Positions 17,461 to 25,681 of a stretch of 46,661 nucleotides of DNA are shown piece after piece (the stretch's first letter is position 1; each line of letters starts with the position of its first letter). Under the pieces are notes generated by a model, which searched no databases, was not told the origin of the DNA, and was given only the letters and a program-made list of their open reading frames with translations. Origin of the DNA: an uncultured Lachnospiraceae bacterium (GTDB lineage Bacteria > Bacillota > Clostridia > Lachnospirales > Lachnospiraceae); contig CAMVRS010000009.1 in the NCBI GenBank assembly GCA_947169935.1, positions 1 to 46,661 on the forward strand. The letters are read 5' to 3'. The translations under genes were made by a program, and so were the position numbers.

Positions 17461-18135
17461 ATGGAACCTATTTTAAAGGTTGAAAACGTAAGCAAGGCAT
17501 TCGGAGCGGGAGAGACTTATTTAAAGGTCCTGGATGGGATAGATCTTGAGGTGCATAAGGGTGAGTTCGCTTCGCTGATGGGCGCATCCGGCAGCGGAAA
17601 GTCAACGCTTTTGTACATAATCGGCGGACTGGATATCGCCTATGAAGGAAATATCTATATATGCGGACAGAAGATGACGGGGATGAAAGATGAGGAACAG
17701 TCCGCGCTGCGTCTTTCCAAGATCGGTTTTATCTTCCAGTTCTATAATCTGGTGCAGAACCTTTCGGTAGAAGATAATATACTGCTTCCCATCAAGATGG
17801 CAGGCAAGGTGGTGGAAGGCTATAAGGAGAAGCTGGATGAGATCCTGGAGGTAACGGGGCTTAAAGAAAAGAGAACGAATAAGCCGGCAGAGTTGTCCGG
17901 CGGACAGCAGCAGAGGGTATCCATAGCCAGGGCTGTTATGGCGGAACCTGAGCTTTTGCTGGCTGATGAACCTACGGGTAATCTGGACAGCAAGTCGACC
18001 ACGGAGATAATGGAACTGTTCAAGCGGCTTAATGAGGAAAAGGGTCTGACTATCCTGCAGGTAACCCATTCATCGGAGACGGCGGAGTACGGAAAGCGGA
18101 TCATAAGACTTGCAAACGGAAAAGTAGCCGGATAG
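17461..18135 (+). CDS. ABC transporter ATP-binding protein, LolD/MacB type
   Basis: A 224-residue cytoplasmic ATPase with Walker A GASGSGKST (about residue 41), signature LSGGQQQRVSIARA, Walker B LLLADEPTGNLD and a following H-loop (VTHS). Length and the GNLD sequence place it with the ATPases that energise FtsX/MacB-type permeases. It is encoded 16 nt after the permease with an AGGAGG site. The CIRCE hairpin plus T-run at 18162-18195 follows and may also end this transcript. Confidence 0.95.
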   Translation: MEPILKVENVSKAFGAGETYLKVLDGIDLEVHKGEFASLMGASGSGKSTLLYIIGGLDIAYEGNIYICGQKMTGMKDEEQSALRLSKIGFIFQFYNLVQNLSVEDNILLPIKMAGKVVEGYKEKLDEILEVTGLKEKRTNKPAELSGGQQQRVSIARAVMAEPELLLADEPTGNLDSKSTTEIMELFKRLNEEKGLTILQVTHSSETAEYGKRIIRLANGKVAG

Positions 18136-18161
18136 GAAAAGAAAATAACTGATATACGCTG

Positions 18162-18188
18162 TTAGCACTCAATAAAATTGAGTGCTAA
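18162..18188 (+). promoter_or_regulatory. CIRCE operator (HrcA site) of htpG, possible dual use as terminator
   Basis: A perfect TTAGCACTC-N9-GAGTGCTAA. As RNA it would form a 9-bp hairpin followed at once by a T-run (to 18194), so it can also act as a rho-independent terminator for the upstream ABC operon. It lies directly upstream of the htpG -35 box. Confidence 0.95.
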
Positions 18189-18195
18189 TTTTTTC

Positions 18196-18224
18196 TTGAC
18201 TTTTCACCTGCAGGGAATTATACT
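18196..18224 (+). promoter_or_regulatory. htpG promoter
   Basis: TTGACT (18196-18201), 17 bp, TATACT (18219-18224). The CIRCE element ends 7 bp upstream of the -35 box. Confidence 0.8.
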
Positions 18225-18270
18225 TTTTCTTATCTAAGTAATAACAACCACAGAAAGGAAGTGCATAGAA

Positions 18271-20343
18271 ATGGCAGCAAAACAGGGAAATCTTTCCATT
18301 AACAGTGAGAATATCTTTCCTATCATCAAAAAATGGCTGTATTCTGACCATGATATCTTCTACAGGGAGCTGGTGAGCAACGGCTGTGACGCCATCACCA
18401 AATTAAAGAAACTTGAGATGATGGGTGAGTATACCCTTCCCGAGGGTTATAAGCCCAAGATCACCGTTGAGGTAAGTCCCGAGGACAAGACCATCCGTAT
18501 AGTCGATAACGGACTGGGTATGACGGCAGAGGAAGTTGAGGAGTATATCACACAGATAGCTTTCTCCGGCGCTACGGACTTTATCGAGAAGTATAAGGAT
18601 AAGGCAAACGAGGATCAGATCATCGGTCATTTCGGACTGGGTTTTTATTCCGCTTTCATGGTATCCGAGGTCGTAGAGATAAATACCCTTTCCTATAAAG
18701 AAGGTGCAAAGGGCGTACACTGGAGCTGCGACGGCGGTACCCAGTATACAATGGAAGACTCCGACCGCAGCGAAGTAGGTACCGAGATCATCCTTCATGT
18801 TACCGAAGACTGCCTTAAGTTCTGTAATAAATATGAGGCAGAGGAAGTACTGAAGAAGTACTGTTCCTTCATGCCTTACGAGATCTATCTTGAGAAGAAG
18901 GGCGAGGAGCTGACCCAGACCATCGATGAGGATGAGAAGGAAGATACTGATATAGTAATAGAAGAGATCGTTCCCGAAAAGAAGGAGGACGATAAAGACG
19001 AGCCCAAGAAGCGCCTGAAGATAAAGAAACGCCCTGAGCCTTTGAACGATACCACGCCTCTCTGGTCCAAACATCCCAATGACTGCACAAAAGAGGAGTA
19101 TCAGGACTTCTACCGCAAGGTATTCCATGATTATAAGGAGCCCCTTTTCTGGATACATCTGAACATGGATTATCCTTTTAATTTAAAGGGTATATTATAC
19201 TTCCCGAAGATCAATTTAGAGTTCGAGTCTATTGAAGGCGTTATCAAGCTCTACAATAATCAGGTCTTCATTGCGGATAACATCAAGGAAGTCATTCCCG
19301 AGTATCTGATGCTCTTAAAGGGTGTCATCGACTGCCCGGATCTGCCTCTTAACGTATCCAGATCCGCTTTGCAGAACGACGGCTTTGTTAAGAAGATATC
19401 CGAGTATATCTCAAAGAAGGTAGCTGATAAGCTTTCCGGCATGTGCAAGACCGAGCGTGAAGAATACGAGAAATACTGGGATGACATCAGTCCTTTCATT
19501 AAATACGGCTGCTTAAAAGATGATAAATTCTGCGAGAAGATGACGGATTATATCCTCTTTAAGAATCTGGACGGCAAATATGAGAGCTTGCCCGAGTGCC
19601 TGGAAGTTAAGCCCATCGATACCGGTGACAGTGAAGAAAAGGCAGAGGATCAGGATGGCAACAAGGTTGAGGCCGAGGTTGTAGAAGATACGGCTGAAGA
19701 GGAAAAGACCGAAGGCGCAGAGGAAGAGAAGAAGGATAAGAAAGTCTACTATGTGACCGATGAGCAGCAGCAGAGCCAGTACATAGCAATGTTTAAGAAA
19801 GCCGGCAAGGATGCAGTAGTGCTCAAGGATCAGATCGACCAGCCCTTCATCACACAGCTCGAGAGCAAGAATGAGGGCGTGAAGTTCATGCGTATAGATG
19901 CAGATCTTACAGACGACTTTAAGGCTAAGACCAGCAAGAAAGCCCAGGAAGAGCTGGATGCCCAGACCGAGGAACTTTCAAAGATCTTCAAGAAGGCTAT
20001 CAAGAAGGATAACCTGGCTGTCAAGGTTGAGAAGCTTAAGAACAAGGATATCTCCTCCATGATAACCGTATCCGAAGAGACCCGCCGTATGCAGGACATG
20101 ATGAAGATGTACTCAATGCAGGGACTCAACATGGGCGGTATGGGCAAGGAAGGCTACACCCTTGTGCTTAATGCAAACAACAAGCTGGTACAGAAGATCC
20201 TTGAAGATAAGGAAGGCGATAATGTTCAGCTCTTATGTGAGCAGCTTTACGATCTGGCACTCATCCAGAACGGACCGCTGGATCCCGAAGCAATGAGCCG
20301 TTTCGTTGCAAGAAGCAACAAAATAATGGGATTATTGCTCTGA
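18271..20343 (+). CDS. htpG: Molecular chaperone HtpG (Hsp90)
   Basis: The 690-residue protein opens with the Hsp90 ATP-binding domain: FYRELVSNGCDAI, DNGLGMT and GHFGLGFYSAFM. The middle domain carries PLFWIHLNMDYPFNLKGILY and PLNVSRSALQNDG, and a C-terminal dimerisation region follows. Two charged, low-complexity stretches stand out: about residues 210-255 between N-terminal and middle domains, and about 450-490 (Glu/Asp/Lys-rich). They help make it longer than the roughly 620-residue E. coli protein. HtpG folds client proteins in the cytoplasm. An AGGAAG site precedes the ATG. The perfect CIRCE element indicates HrcA control together with clpB. Confidence 0.95.
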   Translation: MAAKQGNLSINSENIFPIIKKWLYSDHDIFYRELVSNGCDAITKLKKLEMMGEYTLPEGYKPKITVEVSPEDKTIRIVDNGLGMTAEEVEEYITQIAFSGATDFIEKYKDKANEDQIIGHFGLGFYSAFMVSEVVEINTLSYKEGAKGVHWSCDGGTQYTMEDSDRSEVGTEIILHVTEDCLKFCNKYEAEEVLKKYCSFMPYEIYLEKKGEELTQTIDEDEKEDTDIVIEEIVPEKKEDDKDEPKKRLKIKKRPEPLNDTTPLWSKHPNDCTKEEYQDFYRKVFHDYKEPLFWIHLNMDYPFNLKGILYFPKINLEFESIEGVIKLYNNQVFIADNIKEVIPEYLMLLKGVIDCPDLPLNVSRSALQNDGFVKKISEYISKKVADKLSGMCKTEREEYEKYWDDISPFIKYGCLKDDKFCEKMTDYILFKNLDGKYESLPECLEVKPIDTGDSEEKAEDQDGNKVEAEVVEDTAEEEKTEGAEEEKKDKKVYYVTDEQQQSQYIAMFKKAGKDAVVLKDQIDQPFITQLESKNEGVKFMRIDADLTDDFKAKTSKKAQEELDAQTEELSKIFKKAIKKDNLAVKVEKLKNKDISSMITVSEETRRMQDMMKMYSMQGLNMGGMGKEGYTLVLNANNKLVQKILEDKEGDNVQLLCEQLYDLALIQNGPLDPEAMSRFVARSNKIMGLLL

Positions 20344-20404
20344 AGCTGAATATACTTACATAGTACCATGCACCTTTTTGTTGCACTTTCGCTACTATTA
20401 GGCG

Positions 20405-20433
20405 GGGACACTTGAAAAAGTGTCCCTGTTTTT
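20405..20433 (+). terminator. Rho-independent terminator of htpG
   Basis: GGGACACTT (20405-20413) pairs perfectly with AAGTGTCCC (20418-20426) around a GAAA tetraloop, followed by TGTTTTT. The promoter of the next gene is embedded in the same DNA. Confidence 0.93.
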
Positions 20434-20440
20434 GTATAAT
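20412..20440 (+). promoter_or_regulatory. Promoter embedded in the htpG terminator
   Basis: TTGAAA (20412-20417) is made from the end of the left arm and the tetraloop of the terminator; 17 bp later TATAAT (20435-20440) starts right after the T-run. It drives the acidic lipoprotein gene, whose AGGGAGGG ribosome site is at normal distance from its ATG. Confidence 0.7.
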
Positions 20441-20485
20441 AACCGCGGTATGAAACAGTATACCGCATTATAGGGAGGGAGAAAG

Positions 20486-22012
20486 ATGAAAAAGAAATTA
20501 GCTGTACTTCTGGGAGCAGGCGCTCTCACAATGGCAGCCCTTTGCGGCTGCGGTGCTACCACCGAGCAGGTAGTGGACAAGATGTTCGATCAGGATGCAA
20601 AGAGTTTTGCCATGAACATGGACATGGATGTTGATGTATCAGCCGGTATCAGCGGCATGAGCGTTGATCTCAGTGTCGGCGGTTCCATGGAAGCAGAAGT
20701 TGACAACAGTGATGAGGATGCTCCTGCATCTCATGTGACCCTGGATGTTAAGGCCAGTGCTATGGGCTCCAGCCAGAAGGTTAAGACCGAGTCCTATGTG
20801 ATCACTGCTGATGATGAAGTTGCTACTTATGTTAAGGATCCCGACAGCGGCGACTGGACTGTTACCAGGGCTGAGGTAGAGGAGAATCCCCTTGACAAGA
20901 AGACCCGCGAAAAGATCATTGACGAAGTAAAGGATGTTATCAAGGGAGCTGAGCTTCAGAAGAAGACCGAGAAGAAAGAGGGCGAGGATTGCTACGTCCT
21001 TAAGCTTAACACCACTGCAGATGCATTTGAGGGCGTTATCGATGTTATGTGGGATGCCCTGGGTGACGATGTGACCGATGAGATAAGCGATGCAGGCGCC
21101 GACAAGAAGACCATAGTTAAGTACCTCAGCTACTTCAATATCGACTCTACCTTCTATGCATCCAAGAAGAACGGCTATCTTGTAGCTATGGATCTGGATC
21201 TGGCAGGCAGCGATACCGAAGGTCTTATCAAGCAGGCAGGCAAGGATTTTGGCGATATGACTTCAGCACTGGGCGTTGATCTCGACAGCATCAGCCTGGA
21301 TATCTCCGCACTGTCCTTTAACCTTACATTTTCCGATTGGGATGACGTAGAGGTTGATCTTCCCAAGGATGTAAAGAATAATGCAGTAGAGGCAGGCGGA
21401 TTCGATTTCGGCGGCGATGATTTCGGCGGTGACGATGACGGCGACGATGATGATGATAATACGTGGGATGGCGATGATGGTGATGACGACGATGACGATG
21501 ATGACGGAACCAGCACCAGCAACAGCAACACCGATCTGACCATCAACACCGACGGAAGCATTTCACTGTATGACTACTATAACAATTACATTGCAAATGT
21601 CAGCCCTATGAAGGGTTATAAAGTTGAGGAAGACTGGTCCAGCAACACCTATATCATGTACAGCGATAACAACTGGTCATACTATTCTGTTGGTTCATCC
21701 GCATGGTCTAACTGGAAGGATGTAGTTGCCAACGGCGAGCAGTATGAAGAAGATGGCTGCACCTGCTACCTGTACGAGGATTCAGACACCACTTATGTAA
21801 TGGCAGATCTGGACTTCACTTATAACGGTTCAACCGTATATGCTGCAGCAAGGGGCACTTATAATGCAGATACCGAATCACTTGACAGCGCTCAGTATTA
21901 CATCGTATTCGACTACGGTGACGGCTGGTGTGAAGTATACCTTGATGCCAGCAAGGCAGAAAACTGGGAGTGGGAAGACTTCGCGGATGCTTTCGACGAG
22001 ATCTTCAAATAA
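20486..22012 (+). CDS. Lipoprotein with Asp-rich linker, function unknown
   Basis: A 508-residue protein with a lipoprotein signal (lipobox LCGC, probable lipidated Cys22), so it is expected outside the membrane. Residues about 30-300 alternate strands and short helices and look like an LppX/LolA-type beta fold (weak inference). A low-complexity linker at about 310-345 is almost purely Asp/Gly, coded by runs of GAT/GAC. A C-terminal aromatic-rich domain of about 150 residues follows. The acidic linker could bind Ca2+ or cell-wall cations, but no defined motif is seen. It appears monocistronic, between its own promoter and a terminator at 22041. Confidence 0.75.
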   Translation: MKKKLAVLLGAGALTMAALCGCGATTEQVVDKMFDQDAKSFAMNMDMDVDVSAGISGMSVDLSVGGSMEAEVDNSDEDAPASHVTLDVKASAMGSSQKVKTESYVITADDEVATYVKDPDSGDWTVTRAEVEENPLDKKTREKIIDEVKDVIKGAELQKKTEKKEGEDCYVLKLNTTADAFEGVIDVMWDALGDDVTDEISDAGADKKTIVKYLSYFNIDSTFYASKKNGYLVAMDLDLAGSDTEGLIKQAGKDFGDMTSALGVDLDSISLDISALSFNLTFSDWDDVEVDLPKDVKNNAVEAGGFDFGGDDFGGDDDGDDDDDNTWDGDDGDDDDDDDDGTSTSNSNTDLTINTDGSISLYDYYNNYIANVSPMKGYKVEEDWSSNTYIMYSDNNWSYYSVGSSAWSNWKDVVANGEQYEEDGCTCYLYEDSDTTYVMADLDFTYNGSTVYAAARGTYNADTESLDSAQYYIVFDYGDGWCEVYLDASKAENWEWEDFADAFDEIFK

Positions 22013-22040
22013 ATATCTGATCAGCAGAGTATGAAAGGTC

Positions 22041-22073
22041 GGCTGCCGTAATACGGCAGCCGATTGTATTTTC
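22041..22073 (+). terminator. Rho-independent terminator
   Basis: GGCTGCCGT (22041-22049) pairs perfectly with ACGGCAGCC (22053-22061) around AAT, then GATTGTATTTT. The T-rich tail is interrupted and doubles as the -35 region of the next promoter. Confidence 0.85.
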
Positions 22074-22092
22074 ATAAAAAAAATGTTATACT
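22064..22092 (+). promoter_or_regulatory. Promoter of the giant solenoid-protein gene
   Basis: TTGTAT (22064-22069), 17 bp, TATACT (22087-22092) with an upstream TG (TGTTATACT). The ATG at 22103 is 10 nt after the -10 box and has no ribosome site, so the predicted leader is only 3-4 nt. Confidence 0.55.
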
Positions 22093-22102
22093 GTTGTACT
22101 GT

Positions 22103-25100
22103 ATGAAAGAGATACTGGAAAAGATACTGGGTGAAGACTACGATTTCGGAGAGGAGAGGCTGCCTCTCTCATTTTCGTGTGATGAGATATTTTCCGAGAG
22201 CCTGCCGGACATGGTACTGCACGGCAGTTTTGATGTGTATGCCTCCGATGGGGCAAAGGGATATGTTTATTCTGATGATCTGAGGATAAGCCTTGAGAGC
22301 GATGAGTTCGAAGGCAAAAACTGCGAGATAAAATATACCATCGATACACATGGTCTGCCTCACGGAGCCAAACGTGAAGGCAGGCTTATGATCGTTTCTG
22401 ATCACGGTGAGTACGAACTGCCCTGGCAGATAGTCGTGAGCGGTTCGCTCCCGGATTCTTCCATGGGTGAGATCCGTAATCTTTTCCATTTTGCTAATCT
22501 TGCAAAGGCTGACTGGAATGAAGCGCAGGAGCTGTTTTATTCGCCTGTTTTCAGGAAAGTGCTGGAAGGCTCTGATAAGAGCTATATTACCGCATACAGG
22601 GGATTCTCCCATCTTATCGGAAATGCGGCAAATATGGAGATGTTCCTGGAAGTCAGCCGTAAGAAGACCAGACCGGATTATTCCCCGGAGACAGAGCGCA
22701 TAGATATGGTGCTTCCCAGAAAGAGCATGCGCAGGCATATAAAACTGATCAAGGACGGCTGGGGGTATACAGAGCTGCATGTAGAATGCAGGGGAGATTT
22801 CCTCTATGCGGAGAAGGAACTGCTGACGGATGAGGATTTTCCGGGCAATGTGGCGGAGATCCCTTATGTGATCGAAAGGGATGCACTGTTTCCCGGTGAG
22901 AACCTGGGAGAGATAATAGTCCATGACCGTCTTGACGAGATACATATACCTGTCTGCGTTAATGTTCCGGGCAGGGAAGTAGATAATACCGAGCATAAAA
23001 ACCGTTCGGTATTGATGAAGCTTTATCTGGCGTACCGGACCGGGGCTATGACCCTTGGGGATTTCGTTACCGACGCAGAGAAAATGATAAACCGCATTTT
23101 GAGCGTCAGTCCGGATGATCTGGAGTACCGTCTTTATCAGGCTCAGATACTGCTTGTGCAGAAACGCTTTGAAGAAGCACAGAGTATACTGGACAGGGTA
23201 GCTATCCTGGCTGATGAGAACGGAGTAAGTGTTGAGCAGGAAGCATACAGGCTTTATATGCAGAGCCTTTGCTCGGATGATGAGGAGTACAAAAAAAGGC
23301 TTTCCGACCATGTGGAAGCGCTTTTGAATAAGGATGAGGGTAACTGGAGACTGGCATGGGCATTTATGTCAATGGACAGCGCCTTCATGGGCAATGATAA
23401 AAAGAAGTGGCGTCTTATAAAGGAACAGTATCTGGAGTACGGAAACGCATCTCCCGTAATGCTGCTTGAGGCATACAGCATCATAGTGCAGGAGCCCAAG
23501 CGTATGGATGAGATCGGAGATTTCGAGATGGCTCTTATACATTTTGCCTTAAAGCGCCGCATAATGACGAAGGAAATGAAGGAACGCTTTGCCCTTCTTT
23601 CCATGGAAGTACATACTTATTCGGAAGAAATGTGCAGTCTGCTGAAGGAGTGTTATTATCCGGAGCAGAGCATAGTACTGCTGGAGGCCATCTGTATCCA
23701 TCTTATGCGGGGAAACATGAGTGGCAGCGAGCAGTTCGAATGGTATAAGCTTGCGGTTGACAGGGAGCTCCGCTTAAGCCGGCTTTACGAGTATTATGTT
23801 ATGAGCGCGCCTCTGGACTACAGAGGCAGTCTGCCAAGGATAGTGCTCATGTATTTTGCATACCGTTCGCCCCTTGATGTGGAACGCAATGCATTCCTTT
23901 ATGCCAATGTGCTGCGCCATAAGAATGAATATCAGGAATTATATGAACAGTATCTGCCGGTCATTACGGAGTTTGCTGCTGAGAATATCATGAAGGGCAG
24001 GGTGGATGATAATCTTGCCTATATCTATAAAAAACTGCTTTCCGGAAAGAAACAGTCGGCGGAGCTTACCGATGCATATACGGAGCTTCTGTTTACCATG
24101 AAGATAAGGGTTAAGCATCCCGGCGTGGTAAATCTGGTGTTGGTCTATGACCATCTTAAGGACGAGCAGGTATATCCCCTTTATCTGGATGAAGTATATA
24201 TACCGGTATACGGTGACCGTTATTGCTTATTCCTGGAGGATGAATGGGGGAACCGTTTTACGGATGAAGATCTGTATGAATGCAAGCCGCTTTTGAAGGA
24301 ACGACCTGATGTAAAGAGGCTTACTGCCGAAGCGCAGCTTTCTGTCGGCGGTATGCTCAGTCTTGCGGAACAGGGCGGTGAAACGCTTTCGGTAAATAAG
24401 GATAACGCTGCGGTGCTTTTAAGACTCTCCGAATGTGAAGAGATTAATGAAGATTACCGTCTGCGTATAAGGATAGCCCTGGCGGAATACTATTTCGATA
24501 ATGATGAGATAGCTCCCCTTGACGGGCTGCTGGGACGTTTTGAACCCCTTACCATGGACGAACTTGACAGGGAACGCTGCATCCGTATCATGGTTGCCCG
24601 GGGCTTTTATGAGGACGCCTTTGAATGGATAAAAACCTGCGGCTGTGAAGGTATAGATATCAAGATACTGGTGCGCCTTTGCGACAGGCTTATGGCCCGC
24701 AACGATATGGAATACAGTCCGGAGATGTTAAAGCTCTGCTGCAGGATCATGTCCAGGGGCAGGTATGATGAGGATATACTGAATTACCTGCTTCGTTACA
24801 GCAAGGGTACGTTAAAGGAACGCAAGGAATTATGGAGAGCAGCCGATTCCTTCGGATTGGATGTGCAGGATCTGCTGGAGAGCATGATGCTGCAGATACT
24901 CTTTACCGGATCGGATATCGATGAAAAGGCTGCAATATATCTGGATCATTTAAGCGGCGGCGTGGGGGCTGAGCTTGAGCGGGCTTATCTTGCAAGGCTT
25001 TGCTACGATCACTTTATCCTCCGCAAGGATATGGAAGATAAGGTATTTGAGCGCGCTGCGCAGCTCTATAAACTCGAGGAACCCATACAGACGGTATGCG

Positions 25101-25681
25101 TGCTGGGCTGGCTCAAAAAGGCAGCGGAGCATATCAGGGAAAGATCCATGAATGAGGACGAGATCACCCTTTGTCGTGAGTTCCTGGATCAGATGCATGA
25201 GAGGGATATATTCCTTCCTTTCTTTACGGCGTTTTCATCTATCGATCCCCTATGCAGGGCCATGGCGGGAGAGAGCTTTATCGAATACAGAGGGCATAAG
25301 GACAGCCAGGTAGTGCTGCATTATGTTGTAGAAAACGGTAATGAAGAGAATCCCGACTACCGTAAGGAAGAAATGCAGCATATATATGAGGGTATATATG
25401 TAAAACGTTTCTCACTATTTTACGGGGAAAGGATACATTATTATATAACCGAAGAGGATGGGCGGAATGAGCGTCTTACGCGTTCGGCGCTTCTTGAATA
25501 TAAAGATGATGAGCATGAGGCCGGAGAAGACCGCTTTACCCTGGTCAATAATCTGGCAATAGCCCGTGATATGAATGATGAGATAACTTTCTTAAAACTC
25601 ATGGAGGATTATAACAGGCAGGCATACCTTGCAGAGGTGCTTTTTGTTCCTGCCGGTTCCCTCAGAGGAGGTAACAAGTGA
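22103..25681 (+). CDS. Giant beta-sandwich/alpha-solenoid protein (DUF5717-like), function unknown
   Basis: This 1193-residue protein begins with two similar beta-rich modules (about residues 20-130 and 190-290), each ending in an interface such as YELPWQIVVSG or IHIPVCVNVPG. The rest is a long helical-repeat region of TPR-like pairs (for example YRLYQAQILLVQKRFEEAQS). No signal peptide or membrane segment is seen, so it is probably a large cytoplasmic scaffold. From memory it resembles the Clostridia family labelled DUF5717; this was not checked. The frame is open 13 codons upstream, but the promoter supports the ATG at 22103. Its stop overlaps the next start, so it is translationally coupled to the ATPase-like gene. 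Confidence 0.7.
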   Translation: MKEILEKILGEDYDFGEERLPLSFSCDEIFSESLPDMVLHGSFDVYASDGAKGYVYSDDLRISLESDEFEGKNCEIKYTIDTHGLPHGAKREGRLMIVSDHGEYELPWQIVVSGSLPDSSMGEIRNLFHFANLAKADWNEAQELFYSPVFRKVLEGSDKSYITAYRGFSHLIGNAANMEMFLEVSRKKTRPDYSPETERIDMVLPRKSMRRHIKLIKDGWGYTELHVECRGDFLYAEKELLTDEDFPGNVAEIPYVIERDALFPGENLGEIIVHDRLDEIHIPVCVNVPGREVDNTEHKNRSVLMKLYLAYRTGAMTLGDFVTDAEKMINRILSVSPDDLEYRLYQAQILLVQKRFEEAQSILDRVAILADENGVSVEQEAYRLYMQSLCSDDEEYKKRLSDHVEALLNKDEGNWRLAWAFMSMDSAFMGNDKKKWRLIKEQYLEYGNASPVMLLEAYSIIVQEPKRMDEIGDFEMALIHFALKRRIMTKEMKERFALLSMEVHTYSEEMCSLLKECYYPEQSIVLLEAICIHLMRGNMSGSEQFEWYKLAVDRELRLSRLYEYYVMSAPLDYRGSLPRIVLMYFAYRSPLDVERNAFLYANVLRHKNEYQELYEQYLPVITEFAAENIMKGRVDDNLAYIYKKLLSGKKQSAELTDAYTELLFTMKIRVKHPGVVNLVLVYDHLKDEQVYPLYLDEVYIPVYGDRYCLFLEDEWGNRFTDEDLYECKPLLKERPDVKRLTAEAQLSVGGMLSLAEQGGETLSVNKDNAAVLLRLSECEEINEDYRLRIRIALAEYYFDNDEIAPLDGLLGRFEPLTMDELDRERCIRIMVARGFYEDAFEWIKTCGCEGIDIKILVRLCDRLMARNDMEYSPEMLKLCCRIMSRGRYDEDILNYLLRYSKGTLKERKELWRAADSFGLDVQDLLESMMLQILFTGSDIDEKAAIYLDHLSGGVGAELERAYLARLCYDHFILRKDMEDKVFERAAQLYKLEEPIQTVCVLGWLKKAAEHIRERSMNEDEITLCREFLDQMHERDIFLPFFTAFSSIDPLCRAMAGESFIEYRGHKDSQVVLHYVVENGNEENPDYRKEEMQHIYEGIYVKRFSLFYGERIHYYITEEDGRNERLTRSALLEYKDDEHEAGEDRFTLVNNLAIARDMNDEITFLKLMEDYNRQAYLAEVLFVPAGSLRGGNK

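Noticed and set aside
18403-19158. 251-codon hydrophobic minus-strand frame that could pass for a membrane protein
   Set aside because: Its hydrophobicity is the complement of Lys/Glu-rich htpG codons; no ribosome site.
21410-21520. GAT/GAC-rich stretch that looked like a tandem DNA repeat
   Set aside because: No fixed unit could be found; it is a low-complexity Asp-rich coding stretch.
22169-23311. 380-codon minus-strand open frame
   Set aside because: It is antisense to the giant solenoid gene, whose codons favour a few endings that leave long open antisense frames; no ribosome site or promoter.
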